Shown one piece after another: positions 34,821-42,867 of a DNA stretch of 64,000 nt (position 1 is its first letter; each line of letters starts with the position of its first letter). The stretch is taken from the NCBI GenBank assembly GCA_965224105.1, contig CBDCYH010000002.1, positions 1 through 64,000 of the forward strand, given 5' to 3'. The position numbers and the translations under genes were made by a program. This DNA comes from CBDCYH01 sp965224105. GTDB lineage: Bacteria; Bacteroidota; Rhodothermia; Rhodothermales; JABDKH01. The notes under the pieces were generated by a model that saw nothing but the letters and a program-made list of their open reading frames with translations, had not been told where the DNA came from and searched no databases.

Positions 34821-34842
34821 AAATACCACGGTCGTGGTATTT
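34821..34842. promoter_or_regulatory. perfect 22-bp palindrome between the regulator and the GGT-like gene
   Basis: AAATACCACG, two central bases GT, then CGTGGTATTT. The 10-bp arms are perfect and the spacer is too short for a normal hairpin loop, so it looks more like a binding site for a dimeric regulator. A weak terminator role is possible because three T end the right arm. Confidence 0.6.
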
Positions 34843-34864
34843 CGACCAATCGAGGATCGGATGT

Positions 34865-34898
34865 ACAATTGGATACGCGAAAATGCAAATCCAATTGT
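34865..34898. promoter_or_regulatory. 10-bp inverted repeat with 14-nt loop upstream of the GGT-like gene
   Basis: ACAATTGGAT at 34865-34874 and ATCCAATTGT at 34889-34898 form perfect arms. The element lies 46 nt before the start of the GGT-like lipoprotein, within its leader or promoter. No T tract follows, so it is not an intrinsic terminator. It could be an operator or an RNA hairpin. Confidence 0.55.
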
Positions 34899-34943
34899 CT
34901 AATGGTGCCAGTCTTCCTAAAAAAGAGCTCCGTTCGTGCCTGC

Positions 34944-36581
34944 ATGAAAGTGGTTTCGATCCTCACACTCCTGCTTATTGTATCGTCGTGCGAAAACAAT
35001 AAAAATCTGACCCCTATGGATGACCCGATTGCCCCAGTCGGAATCCAGGGAGGTATGGTAGCCGGCACATCGCGGCCAGTCGCAATTCAGGCCGGCGTAG
35101 ACGTACTTCAAAATGGTGGCACAGCGGCCGACGCAGCAGTTACTACCTCCCTCGCACAGATAGCCTTGGTTGCCGGCTGCTGGATTAGTTATGCGGGCCG
35201 CGCTACTCTAATCTATTTCGATGCCTCAACAAAAAAAGTTCATTTCATGAATGCCGGATTTAACACGGTAAGAAATGAGACCGATCCGTTTTCGATTCCA
35301 AGACCGCCTGATCCCAGCGGTCGAAGCGCGCTGGTCCCAGGATTCATGGCGGGTATGGAAGCGATGAACGAACGGTTCGGAAAGAAAAGTTTCGCTGACC
35401 TCTTTGAGCCCGCCATCCAAATCGCTGAGGAAGGTTTTGTCATCGACGCCCACCTGGGTGGACTGATGGATTGGCGACAGGATGTACTCACACGACTGCC
35501 TGAATCGAGGGAAGTCTTCACTAAACCGGACGGAACGCTTTACACCACCGGAGACCTCTTTAAACAACCCGCACTTGCTGGCACACTACGAAAAATCGCA
35601 GAACAGGGAGCAACCTACATGTACGATGGAGACTGGGGCCAAAAATTTGTGGAGACGGTAAGGCGGGAAGGGGGGAAAATGACGCAGACAGATTTGAGTG
35701 ATTACGAGGTCGAGTGGGGCGACGCGTTGCGAACGGGTTACAAAAATTTTGATATCTATGCCCCCGGATTCCCACATTTTGGTGGGACGAATGCTCTTCA
35801 AACATTCAACTTACTTGAATTGGCAAACGTTTCTAGGTTTGGCGACTACACAGAATCAGCCGATGGATTGTTCTGGTTCATGAAGGTCATCAATCCGTTC
35901 TGGGATGACACCCCGGGTTTTACAGACCTTGGAATCACTATTGAAAATAGATGGACAAAAGGAATAGCCAACCGAATTTGGGGGCGCCTGACAAGTGGCG
36001 CGACCGGCCAGAACACCGAAGATGGATCACATTCCGCTGGCGTCGTCGCTGTGGATTCCGACGGGAATGTTGCAGCATTGCTGCATACGATTAACACGAA
36101 CACGTGGGGTTGGACCGGTATCAATATAGATGGTATTACTGTACCTGATGCCGCCACGCACCAGCAGTTTCTTGTCAATATTGCCGGTCCCGGAAATAAA
36201 CTGCCGCATCAAGGTGCGCCCCTTATCGTAATGCAAAACGGAGCACCGGTGATTGCATCGAGCGCAACAGGAGTTGGTCTCCATCACACGTCGGTTCAAG
36301 CCCTCCTTAACATCATGGATTATGGCATGACTCCTCAGGAAGCGGAAGATGTTCCGCATTTCTGGGCCACGCAAGGATCGCCCGAAATGATCGTTAAAGC
36401 AGGTGACTTCGACCCGGCAGTTCTGCAAGAAGTACAGGCCCGTGGCCAGCCCATAAGAATTCAATCGGATTACACTGGCGCAATGCTAGGTTTTTGGACT
36501 GGAATTACAATAGACCCGATGACTGGGAAATTGGAAGGCGGTGCTTCACGTGTATTTGATGGTACGGCTATAGGGTATTGA
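34944..36581 (+). CDS. gamma-glutamyltransferase-like lipoprotein
   Basis: Ntn-hydrolase of the gamma-glutamyltransferase family, 545 aa from the ATG at 34944. That start gives a lipoprotein signal peptide (lipobox IVSSC, lipidated Cys at residue 16), so it should be anchored in the cell envelope. Family features: VAGTSRPVAIQAGVDVLQNG, GGTAADAAV, ALVPGFMAGMEAMNERFG, and the self-cleavage region HSAGVVAVDSDGN. Where E. coli GGT has its catalytic Thr (nine residues before DGN), this protein has Ser (about S364). It may therefore be an acylase-type member or a weaker enzyme. The substrate is unknown. The next gene starts 2 nt after the stop. Confidence 0.85.
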   Translation: MKVVSILTLLLIVSSCENNKNLTPMDDPIAPVGIQGGMVAGTSRPVAIQAGVDVLQNGGTAADAAVTTSLAQIALVAGCWISYAGRATLIYFDASTKKVHFMNAGFNTVRNETDPFSIPRPPDPSGRSALVPGFMAGMEAMNERFGKKSFADLFEPAIQIAEEGFVIDAHLGGLMDWRQDVLTRLPESREVFTKPDGTLYTTGDLFKQPALAGTLRKIAEQGATYMYDGDWGQKFVETVRREGGKMTQTDLSDYEVEWGDALRTGYKNFDIYAPGFPHFGGTNALQTFNLLELANVSRFGDYTESADGLFWFMKVINPFWDDTPGFTDLGITIENRWTKGIANRIWGRLTSGATGQNTEDGSHSAGVVAVDSDGNVAALLHTINTNTWGWTGINIDGITVPDAATHQQFLVNIAGPGNKLPHQGAPLIVMQNGAPVIASSATGVGLHHTSVQALLNIMDYGMTPQEAEDVPHFWATQGSPEMIVKAGDFDPAVLQEVQARGQPIRIQSDYTGAMLGFWTGITIDPMTGKLEGGASRVFDGTAIGY

Positions 36582-36583
36582 AC

Positions 36584-37132
36584 ATGCGAATCGTCCTAAT
36601 CTTTATTGTGATTGCAGCTCAGTACATGTCCGCTCCAGCGACGCGAGAAATACAGGCGGATCGCGAGGTATCTAACTATGAGTCGATTGACTCCATTATT
36701 GATCAGCTTTATAAAAGCCTAAGCGGTGAGGCTGGCTCTCGTGACTGGGCCGTATTCAGAGATTTACATCATGAGACCTGTCGACTAGTACCAATAAGGT
36801 CAACCCCACACGGTGATATCAGTTTATCCCCTGTATCAGTCGATGAGTTTGTCAATTCCGCTAAGCCATTTTTCGAAACAACTGACTTTTACGAAAGAGA
36901 ACTCTATAGAAAAGTAGAACGATTCGGAAACCTTGCACATGTTCTAAGCACATACGAGTCTACAACCGTTAGGGCCTCTGGCGAATTTATTGCAAGCGGT
37001 ATCAATAGCATCCAGTTGGTATTCGAAGAAAACCGATGGTGGATTCTGCATGCGATTTGGCAAGCGGAATCTGATTCCCTTCGGATTCCACCCAAGTACC
37101 TGGGCGATATAGGACGAACACCTGACAAATAA
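36584..37132 (+). CDS. secreted NTF2-like (SnoaL-type) protein
   Basis: A 182-aa protein with an N-terminal signal peptide (MRIVLIFIVIAAQYMSAPA). One nuclear-transport-factor-2-like domain follows, with pattern DWAVFRDLHHETCRLVP, LAHVLSTYES and a closing SIQLVFEENRWWILHAIWQAE typical of the conical alpha+beta fold. Such domains bind small hydrophobic molecules or act as enzymes; nothing here identifies a reaction. An in-frame TTG at 36578 overlaps the upstream stop; the ATG at 36584 is preferred. Likely co-transcribed with the GGT-like gene and the FG-GAP gene 12 nt downstream. Confidence 0.75.
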   Translation: MRIVLIFIVIAAQYMSAPATREIQADREVSNYESIDSIIDQLYKSLSGEAGSRDWAVFRDLHHETCRLVPIRSTPHGDISLSPVSVDEFVNSAKPFFETTDFYERELYRKVERFGNLAHVLSTYESTTVRASGEFIASGINSIQLVFEENRWWILHAIWQAESDSLRIPPKYLGDIGRTPDK

Positions 37133-37144
37133 GCTGAGAAATAC

Positions 37145-38998
37145 ATGTCAACACGCAAGCGGACGGAGCAAGTCCAAACCTCAATATGGATTCTAATTGT
37201 ATTCGCTGCTATCGGTGTAAGTGCGACAAGTTCGCGCGCCCAGACTTTTGCGCGAACAACCGCTGGTGAAATCGGAAACGATAGAACGAACACATCTGGG
37301 GTCACTTGGGTGGATTACGATGGCGACAACGATCTCGATTTGTTCCTATCTAATCTTCGAACGAATTCCATTAATCCAGTCAACATTCTCTACAGGAACG
37401 ATGGTGGTGACAATTTTACAAGACAATCTGCTGGCGCCCTTACGACAAACGGATCGATTGGCAATTGTTGGGCGGACTATGACAACGATGGCGACATCGA
37501 TGTATTTACTGTAGGAGGATCCGGTGCTACTGAACTTTATAACAATGATGGGTCAGGAAAATTTTCAGTCGTCACAAATGCCCTAAACACAGGATCGGAC
37601 TTAAGGTTCTGGGCGTGTTCATGGTCAGATTACAACAACGACGGCCATGTTGACCTCTTGGCAGTACATCCAAACGGATTCCTCGGACCTGTCGGGATAA
37701 ACAACAAATTGTTTCGGAACAGGGGCGATGGAGAGTTCGAGGATGTTTCAAGCCAGACTTTTGGCGATGGCCTTGCTCCCTACACTGTCGGCACATTCTA
37801 CGACTACGATCTTGATGGTGATTCGGACTTATTCATTGGATCCGGACCAGTGAACAACAAAGAGCGCGATTACCTTTATAAAAACCTTCTCACCGAATCA
37901 GGAATACCTGAGTTCGTGAGAATTGAAGACAGCCCGATCGGCACCGATGTCCTCGATGGTCAGGTTTGGAATTGGATTGATTACGACAATGATGGTGACC
38001 TTGATGCCTATGTGACAAACTACAGTGGAGGATCTAACAATGGTATGCAGAACAATCTGTATCGCAATGACGGCGACCAGATTTTGACCAAAATAACAAC
38101 GGGCTCTATCGTAGAAGATGTAGGTTTTTCGCTGTCAAATGTATGGGGCGATTTTGACAACGACGGAGATCTCGATGTATTCGTTACAAATGAGTTTCCG
38201 ACTAACAAATACTATAGCAACAATGGGGATGGGACATTTACATCCCGGTCCAATAATTTTGAGAATCATTTAGGTTCAAGCGCAGGCGCGACGGCGGGAG
38301 ATTACGACAATGATGGGGATCTAGACCTATTCGTAGGTAATTTCGGCGGAGGTTCAAGCCCATCGGTAAACTTTTTCTATAGAAATGATATGCATACCGG
38401 CAACGACCAGGCGGCCCTTAACAACTGGTTGAAGGTGAAATTGAAGGGTGTCGCGACAAATGCCAGCGGGATTGGAGCGAAGGTGAGGGTACTAGCTACA
38501 ATCAACAGTTCTGAAGTCTGGCAAATCCGTGAGATCTCAAGTCAAAATTCATTCTGCGGACAGAACGCACTGGATGCCCATTTCGGACTGGGCACAGCTA
38601 GTGTCGTTGACTCCTTAGTTATCCATTGGCAAGGTGGCGGTGTTGATAGTTACGGAAGCCAGGAGGTCAATTCTCATATACTTGCCACAGAGGCTACCGG
38701 ATTGACAGGTGTTGCAGTCGAACAGATCGGTACCCAAGATTTCGGTCTTTTCCTTAGTCAGAACTATCCGAACCCAGCCTCAGGAATTATCGACATCACC
38801 TTCGGTCTAGGAAGCCCTGGATATGCGACACTCTCGTTGTTTGATGCCATCGGCCGCCGGATCGCTACCCTGTTTGATGGCGAGGTAGAGAGATCGACGG
38901 TCAGTTATAACGTGGCTCAACTACCGCCGGGTCTTTACATTTATGAGCTGAAGACTCCATCTCAAATCATTTCGAGAAAACTCATCGTAGCAAGGTAG
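37145..38998 (+). CDS. secreted FG-GAP/VCBS repeat protein with ASPIC/UnbV domain and T9SS sorting domain
   Basis: A 617-aa protein with a signal peptide (ends TSSRAQ), then six or more FG-GAP/VCBS repeats with calcium-loop cores such as DYDNDGDLD and DFDNDGDLD (residues about 45-420). An ASPIC/UnbV domain follows (about 425-520, NNWLKVKLKGVATNASGIGA, HFGLGTASVVDSL). The type IX secretion sorting domain at the end starts NYPNPASGIIDITF and closes LPPGLYIYELKT...RKLIVAR. This is the CRTAC1-like layout, usually surface-exposed and adhesive or carbohydrate/protein-binding. Last gene of the accessory operon; it stops 40 nt before the stop of the convergent kinase gene. Confidence 0.9.
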   Translation: MSTRKRTEQVQTSIWILIVFAAIGVSATSSRAQTFARTTAGEIGNDRTNTSGVTWVDYDGDNDLDLFLSNLRTNSINPVNILYRNDGGDNFTRQSAGALTTNGSIGNCWADYDNDGDIDVFTVGGSGATELYNNDGSGKFSVVTNALNTGSDLRFWACSWSDYNNDGHVDLLAVHPNGFLGPVGINNKLFRNRGDGEFEDVSSQTFGDGLAPYTVGTFYDYDLDGDSDLFIGSGPVNNKERDYLYKNLLTESGIPEFVRIEDSPIGTDVLDGQVWNWIDYDNDGDLDAYVTNYSGGSNNGMQNNLYRNDGDQILTKITTGSIVEDVGFSLSNVWGDFDNDGDLDVFVTNEFPTNKYYSNNGDGTFTSRSNNFENHLGSSAGATAGDYDNDGDLDLFVGNFGGGSSPSVNFFYRNDMHTGNDQAALNNWLKVKLKGVATNASGIGAKVRVLATINSSEVWQIREISSQNSFCGQNALDAHFGLGTASVVDSLVIHWQGGGVDSYGSQEVNSHILATEATGLTGVAVEQIGTQDFGLFLSQNYPNPASGIIDITFGLGSPGYATLSLFDAIGRRIATLFDGEVERSTVSYNVAQLPPGLYIYELKTPSQIISRKLIVAR

Positions 38999-39038
38999 TT
39001 GGCTGCATTTGCGATGCTGTCGCGTCAAGCTATTCAAA

Positions 39039-41192
39039 CTAACTTGAAGTTTTTCCAACCGCGGTTTCTTTCATTCTCTTGGAAAACCTGATTGGCTTCC
39101 TATCTGAATTCCTCTTGCGATGCGGGGCTACCGGAAGAGTGACCCAAAAGACCGAACCGCGACCGAGCTCGCTGTCCACACCAATTTCACCGTCCATCCG
39201 CTCGACCATTTCTTTCGACAACGCCAGGCCAATCCCCGTCCCGCGGTACGTGGTCTCATATGCAGATTTCTCCTGCGTGAACTGTTCGAAAACACGATTA
39301 ACAAACTTGCGGGATATTCCAATTCCTGTGTCACGTACCTCGAGGCGTACCGCTCCGTATCCCCCAAGCGTTGTCTCTTGCAGCTCGACAGTAATGCCGC
39401 CGTGGTTTGTAAACTTGATCGCGTTCGACAACAGATTCAAAACTATCTGCGCGTAGCGAGCCGGATCCGCCCGGATCCATAAAGACTCATCAGCCCCATC
39501 AATCTCCAGAAAGATCCCCTTGCTGTCTGTTAGCGTCCTGATCTGGCTAGCCGTTTCGCGTACAATCTGGGAGGCGTCGACATCAGAAACCGACAAATCC
39601 AATTTCCCTGTCTCGGCCTTGGCAAGGTCGAGCAGATCGTTCACAAGCATCAGTAACCGCAGACCGCTTTCTCTGATTTCCTTAATGAACCCGATGTGGT
39701 GCGGTTCGGCCACTCCCTGCAATTCCGAATCCAGGATCTGTGAGTACCCCATCACGATCGTAAGGGGCGTCCGCAGCTCATGGCTAATAGATGTGATAAA
39801 CTGACTCTTGGCCACGTTTGCTTCTTCTGCGTCGAACATCGCATCGTGCAGACTCTCCATCTGCCGACGGTTACGCCGCGCAACCACAAACGAGAGTGAC
39901 ATCAGAAAAATCATAAACCCGTAGCCCGACACCTCGGGAGCATCGATCGTGCCCATCGACACGAGGATGTCGTTCACAAAGCCGGCAAACAATATAAGTA
40001 TGCTGGCTAGCACTCCACCGGCCATCGGTCGCTTGCGCCTGAACGCCTGTATCACAATGGCGAGACCAGCCACGATTAGAATGAGCGCAAAGTACCGAGC
40101 AAATACGAGGATGTAAGAGGTGGTTTCGACGGAGACGATCCAGACAAGCGAGAGAACGGACAGCCCAAACACAGTCGAGATCGCCATGGTCCCAGTGTTC
40201 ACCAGGCGCAATGTCTGTCCGCCTGAATTTTCCAACCGACTTGAACCAGCCTGCGAAAACAAATCCTTCTGCGAGCCCGGCGAAATACTGAATTTCCCTA
40301 TCCGGATGGAGGCAAATTCGGCAGGAAAGAACGCCCACAATACCAATGGGAAGACCGTGAGGATGAAAAAGAAGCTAGTCGATTCCAGTAGAATTCTAAA
40401 CCGAAAGTCCATTGCCACAAACAGATACTCCAGCTGCCCCGAGATCGCAGCCGTCCGCATGGCCATTCCGAACGACAGAAGACCAACCGACAGAGATTGG
40501 ACGTCGATCCTGTTGCCCAACCAGTTTACAAAGAAGAAGAAGCCGATAACGAGGTAAGCCCAGAACACGGCAAATTCAACGCGGTCTTCGATGGACACCT
40601 TTGCCATGAGCGCCTCCGTGCTTCCAAGCCTAACCGGATAGAACGGCCCTCCAACCGCGTAGTCCACATTTGCGACCCTCCACGACAGGACCACGACGGA
40701 ATCCTGTGGCAAGGCGAACGTCACAGGCTTCCTGCTCAGTACCAACCGGTCGATGGATTGGCTGACCCTCCCGCTGCCGGCCAACATCGTCGCAGGTTGG
40801 GACGGGGTGCTGGCATAAATCTCGTGCGAGTTACCTGCATTCTCGATGGCACCGCTCACCCGCGCGCCCTTCGGTAGGAGTATTTTTAGCCGGTACCAAG
40901 CAATGCCGTCACGGGGGAAGCCATGTTCCTTGAACCGACCCGGGACATGCGCATCCCTCCATTCCGAGACATCCTGACTATAATCTGCGAATCCAGGATT
41001 ATCTTCGCTTACCGCCTTCCAGTCGCCAGAAAGGTCGATTACGTGATCCAGGTTGGCCTTGCGAAGGTCGATAACACCCGCGACTGCTTCGGGTGATTCT
41101 CCCGTTGAAGGCGTGCAACCTGCCGTAATGAGAACAATGGCGCAACACAACAGGAGACTTCCCAGTCGCGAATGAAATATGAAGGCTAGCAT
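39039..41192 (-). CDS. histidine kinase with 7TMR-DISM sensor region
   Basis: A 717-aa kinase: N-terminal signal with a possible lipobox (ITAGC), a beta-rich 7TMR-DISM extracellular domain (residues about 40-190, with IDLSGDWKAV and IAWYRLKI), then seven or so membrane helices (about 205-435). The HisKA phosphoacceptor is in ISHELRTPLT, followed by a HATPase domain (NLLSNAIKFT, DTGIGI, GTGIGLALS). No receiver or DNA-binding domain is attached and no regulator is adjacent, so the partner is elsewhere. Its last ~135 nt are the right-hand copy of the direct repeat bracketing the accessory block. Confidence 0.9.
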   Translation of the reverse strand: MLAFIFHSRLGSLLLCCAIVLITAGCTPSTGESPEAVAGVIDLRKANLDHVIDLSGDWKAVSEDNPGFADYSQDVSEWRDAHVPGRFKEHGFPRDGIAWYRLKILLPKGARVSGAIENAGNSHEIYASTPSQPATMLAGSGRVSQSIDRLVLSRKPVTFALPQDSVVVLSWRVANVDYAVGGPFYPVRLGSTEALMAKVSIEDRVEFAVFWAYLVIGFFFFVNWLGNRIDVQSLSVGLLSFGMAMRTAAISGQLEYLFVAMDFRFRILLESTSFFFILTVFPLVLWAFFPAEFASIRIGKFSISPGSQKDLFSQAGSSRLENSGGQTLRLVNTGTMAISTVFGLSVLSLVWIVSVETTSYILVFARYFALILIVAGLAIVIQAFRRKRPMAGGVLASILILFAGFVNDILVSMGTIDAPEVSGYGFMIFLMSLSFVVARRNRRQMESLHDAMFDAEEANVAKSQFITSISHELRTPLTIVMGYSQILDSELQGVAEPHHIGFIKEIRESGLRLLMLVNDLLDLAKAETGKLDLSVSDVDASQIVRETASQIRTLTDSKGIFLEIDGADESLWIRADPARYAQIVLNLLSNAIKFTNHGGITVELQETTLGGYGAVRLEVRDTGIGISRKFVNRVFEQFTQEKSAYETTYRGTGIGLALSKEMVERMDGEIGVDSELGRGSVFWVTLPVAPHRKRNSDRKPIRFSKRMKETAVGKTSS
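39091..39227. repeat. direct repeat, right copy (3' end of the 7TMR kinase)
   Basis: Aligns without gaps to 30804-30940 in the same orientation, with about 14-15 differences over 137 nt by eye. The two copies lie about 8.15 kb apart and enclose all genes of the accessory block. Outside this stretch the flanks of the two copies do not resemble each other. Confidence 0.9.
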
Positions 41193-41279
41193 GACCGACT
41201 GTATCGGTCATAATCCCATATTCTTGATAAAATTGGAGGATTCCCGGCGTCGGCGGCTACCGGCCCCAGTGGTCAAGGT

Positions 41280-42782
41280 CTACGGATGAAGACGTCCCAT
41301 GAGACGCGGAAAGGGAATTGATTCCCTCAGATGGCCGAGCTTGCAAATCCACGTTACCGTCCGTTCCAGGCCTATCCCAAAACCACTGTGCGGGACCGAC
41401 CCAAAACGGCGCAAGTCGAAATACCACTGGAAAACATCTGCAGGTAAGCCGTGCGCTTCCACCTGTCTCTCGAGGAATTGCAAATCGGTCGCGCGTTCGC
41501 CACCACCGACGATCTCACCGTAACCCTCGGGAGCTAATACATCCATCCCTAGCGCCAGGCGATCGTCATCGGCATCCCGCTTCATATAGAACGCCTTGAT
41601 TGCTGCCGGAAAACGATGCACAATAATAGGCCGATCAAAATGCCAGGTCAGAAGGGTCTCGTCGCTTCCACCAAAATCTCCACCCCACTCAAACTCGGCG
41701 GCCGACTTCTTCCAGGTAGGCAAATTCCGGAGCTCCTCTTCGATGGCTTCGAGCCGTTGGTTAATTTCGATCTCACGCGCATCAATACGCCTCTTCACTC
41801 CTTTCTTAACCTGATTGTAACGTGCCCGGTTCGATGCTTTCTCTTCCGAGATCTCTTCCTGTTCGATCGTAACAGATTCGATCCGCTCGTCAATCATTTC
41901 CATTGTGCGTTCCCCTTTTAGGAGATCAACAGCATCGGAATAGGAAATGCGATTGAAAGGTTGCAGAGATTGTTCAAGTGGGTGCGTATCCCGCTCAAGT
42001 ATGGAGAGTTCCTCTTTGCAATCATTCAGCACATCAGATACAATCCTGTGCAGCAATTGCTCTGCGAGATCCATCGTCATGTCGAGATCATAAAAAGCCA
42101 TCTCCGGTTCGATCATCCAGAACTCGGTGAGATGCCTACGGGTCTTTGACTTTTCCGCGCGGAACGTGGGACCAAAAGTGTAGATCCTGCCCATCGCCAT
42201 GGCCATCGCCTCGCCGTAGAGTTGACCCGACTGTGTGAGGTAGGCCATCTCATCGAAGTAGTCCATCTCAAAAAGCGTGGAAGTCCCTTCAACTGCGTTG
42301 CCGGTCAGTATCGGCGCGTCCATCTGCACAAATCCCTGCTCCTGAAAGCATGCGTGGATTGACATGATGATGCGGTTGCGGACCTTCATGATCGCCCACT
42401 GCCGTCTACTTCTCAGCCACAGGTGGCGATTGTTGAGAAGAAAGTCTACGCCATGCGCTTTCGGGGAGATGGGATAATTTTCTGATTCGCCTACGACGAC
42501 AATTGAAGTAACTCCAATCTCCACGCCACCCACCTGTCGTTCATCTGCCCGCACCACACCCGAAATAGTAACGGATGTCTCCTGGGATAGCGAAGATGCA
42601 GCCTCCCACGTTTCGGGAGACACATCAGCAGCAGCAACAACACACTGGACAAACCCGGTACCGTCCCGCACTACCAGAAACTCTAGTCCTTTGGAGCTGC
42701 GCCGCGAATGCACCCATCCGTTTATCGTCGCATCCGTTCCTACGCTTTTCGCAAGGCTGTTGATCGTATCATGCATGCGCAT
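41280..42782 (-). CDS. asnS: asparaginyl-tRNA synthetase with a coiled-coil insertion
   Basis: Charges tRNA-Asn. The 500-aa class II synthetase has an N-terminal OB-fold (ATINGWVHSRRSSKGLEF). Catalytic motifs are FVQMDAPILTGNAVEG, TFGPTFRAEKSKTRRHLTEF with EPE (motif 2), and FGIGLERTVTWIC (motif 3). Between SDAVDLLKG and the next conserved block (EWGGDFG) lie about 80 extra charged residues, very rich in E, R and I and probably coiled coil. This explains the length over the usual ~465 aa. The ATG at 42782 is preceded by GGAG ten nt upstream, inside the 3' arm of a stable hairpin; a TTG at 42785 is an alternative start. Confidence 0.95.
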   Translation of the reverse strand: MRMHDTINSLAKSVGTDATINGWVHSRRSSKGLEFLVVRDGTGFVQCVVAAADVSPETWEAASSLSQETSVTISGVVRADERQVGGVEIGVTSIVVVGESENYPISPKAHGVDFLLNNRHLWLRSRRQWAIMKVRNRIIMSIHACFQEQGFVQMDAPILTGNAVEGTSTLFEMDYFDEMAYLTQSGQLYGEAMAMAMGRIYTFGPTFRAEKSKTRRHLTEFWMIEPEMAFYDLDMTMDLAEQLLHRIVSDVLNDCKEELSILERDTHPLEQSLQPFNRISYSDAVDLLKGERTMEMIDERIESVTIEQEEISEEKASNRARYNQVKKGVKRRIDAREIEINQRLEAIEEELRNLPTWKKSAAEFEWGGDFGGSDETLLTWHFDRPIIVHRFPAAIKAFYMKRDADDDRLALGMDVLAPEGYGEIVGGGERATDLQFLERQVEAHGLPADVFQWYFDLRRFGSVPHSGFGIGLERTVTWICKLGHLRESIPFPRLMGRLHP

Positions 42783-42787
42783 CAATG

Positions 42788-42819
42788 AAAAACTCCGGCA
42801 GAGAAAACTCCGCCGGAGT
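42788..42819 (-). terminator. hairpin with T5 between the GWxTD gene and asnS, overlapping the asnS ribosome binding site
   Basis: On the minus strand ACTCCGGC pairs with GCCGGAGT (8 bp, 12-nt loop) and five T follow. It has the form of an intrinsic terminator for the upstream GWxTD gene. The 3' arm contains GGAG, the only Shine-Dalgarno candidate for asnS, whose start codon begins 6 nt after the T run. It may therefore also control asnS. Confidence 0.7.
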
Positions 42820-42867
42820 CAATTTACGAATGTAGAGGTTAGTGGCCAGAGATCGGCGCGGTCAAGT

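Noticed and set aside
37145..38400. Short repeated sequence patterns, considered as a tandem DNA repeat.
   Set aside because: They are protein-level FG-GAP repeats (DNDGD loops) whose DNA has diverged; not a nucleotide tandem repeat.
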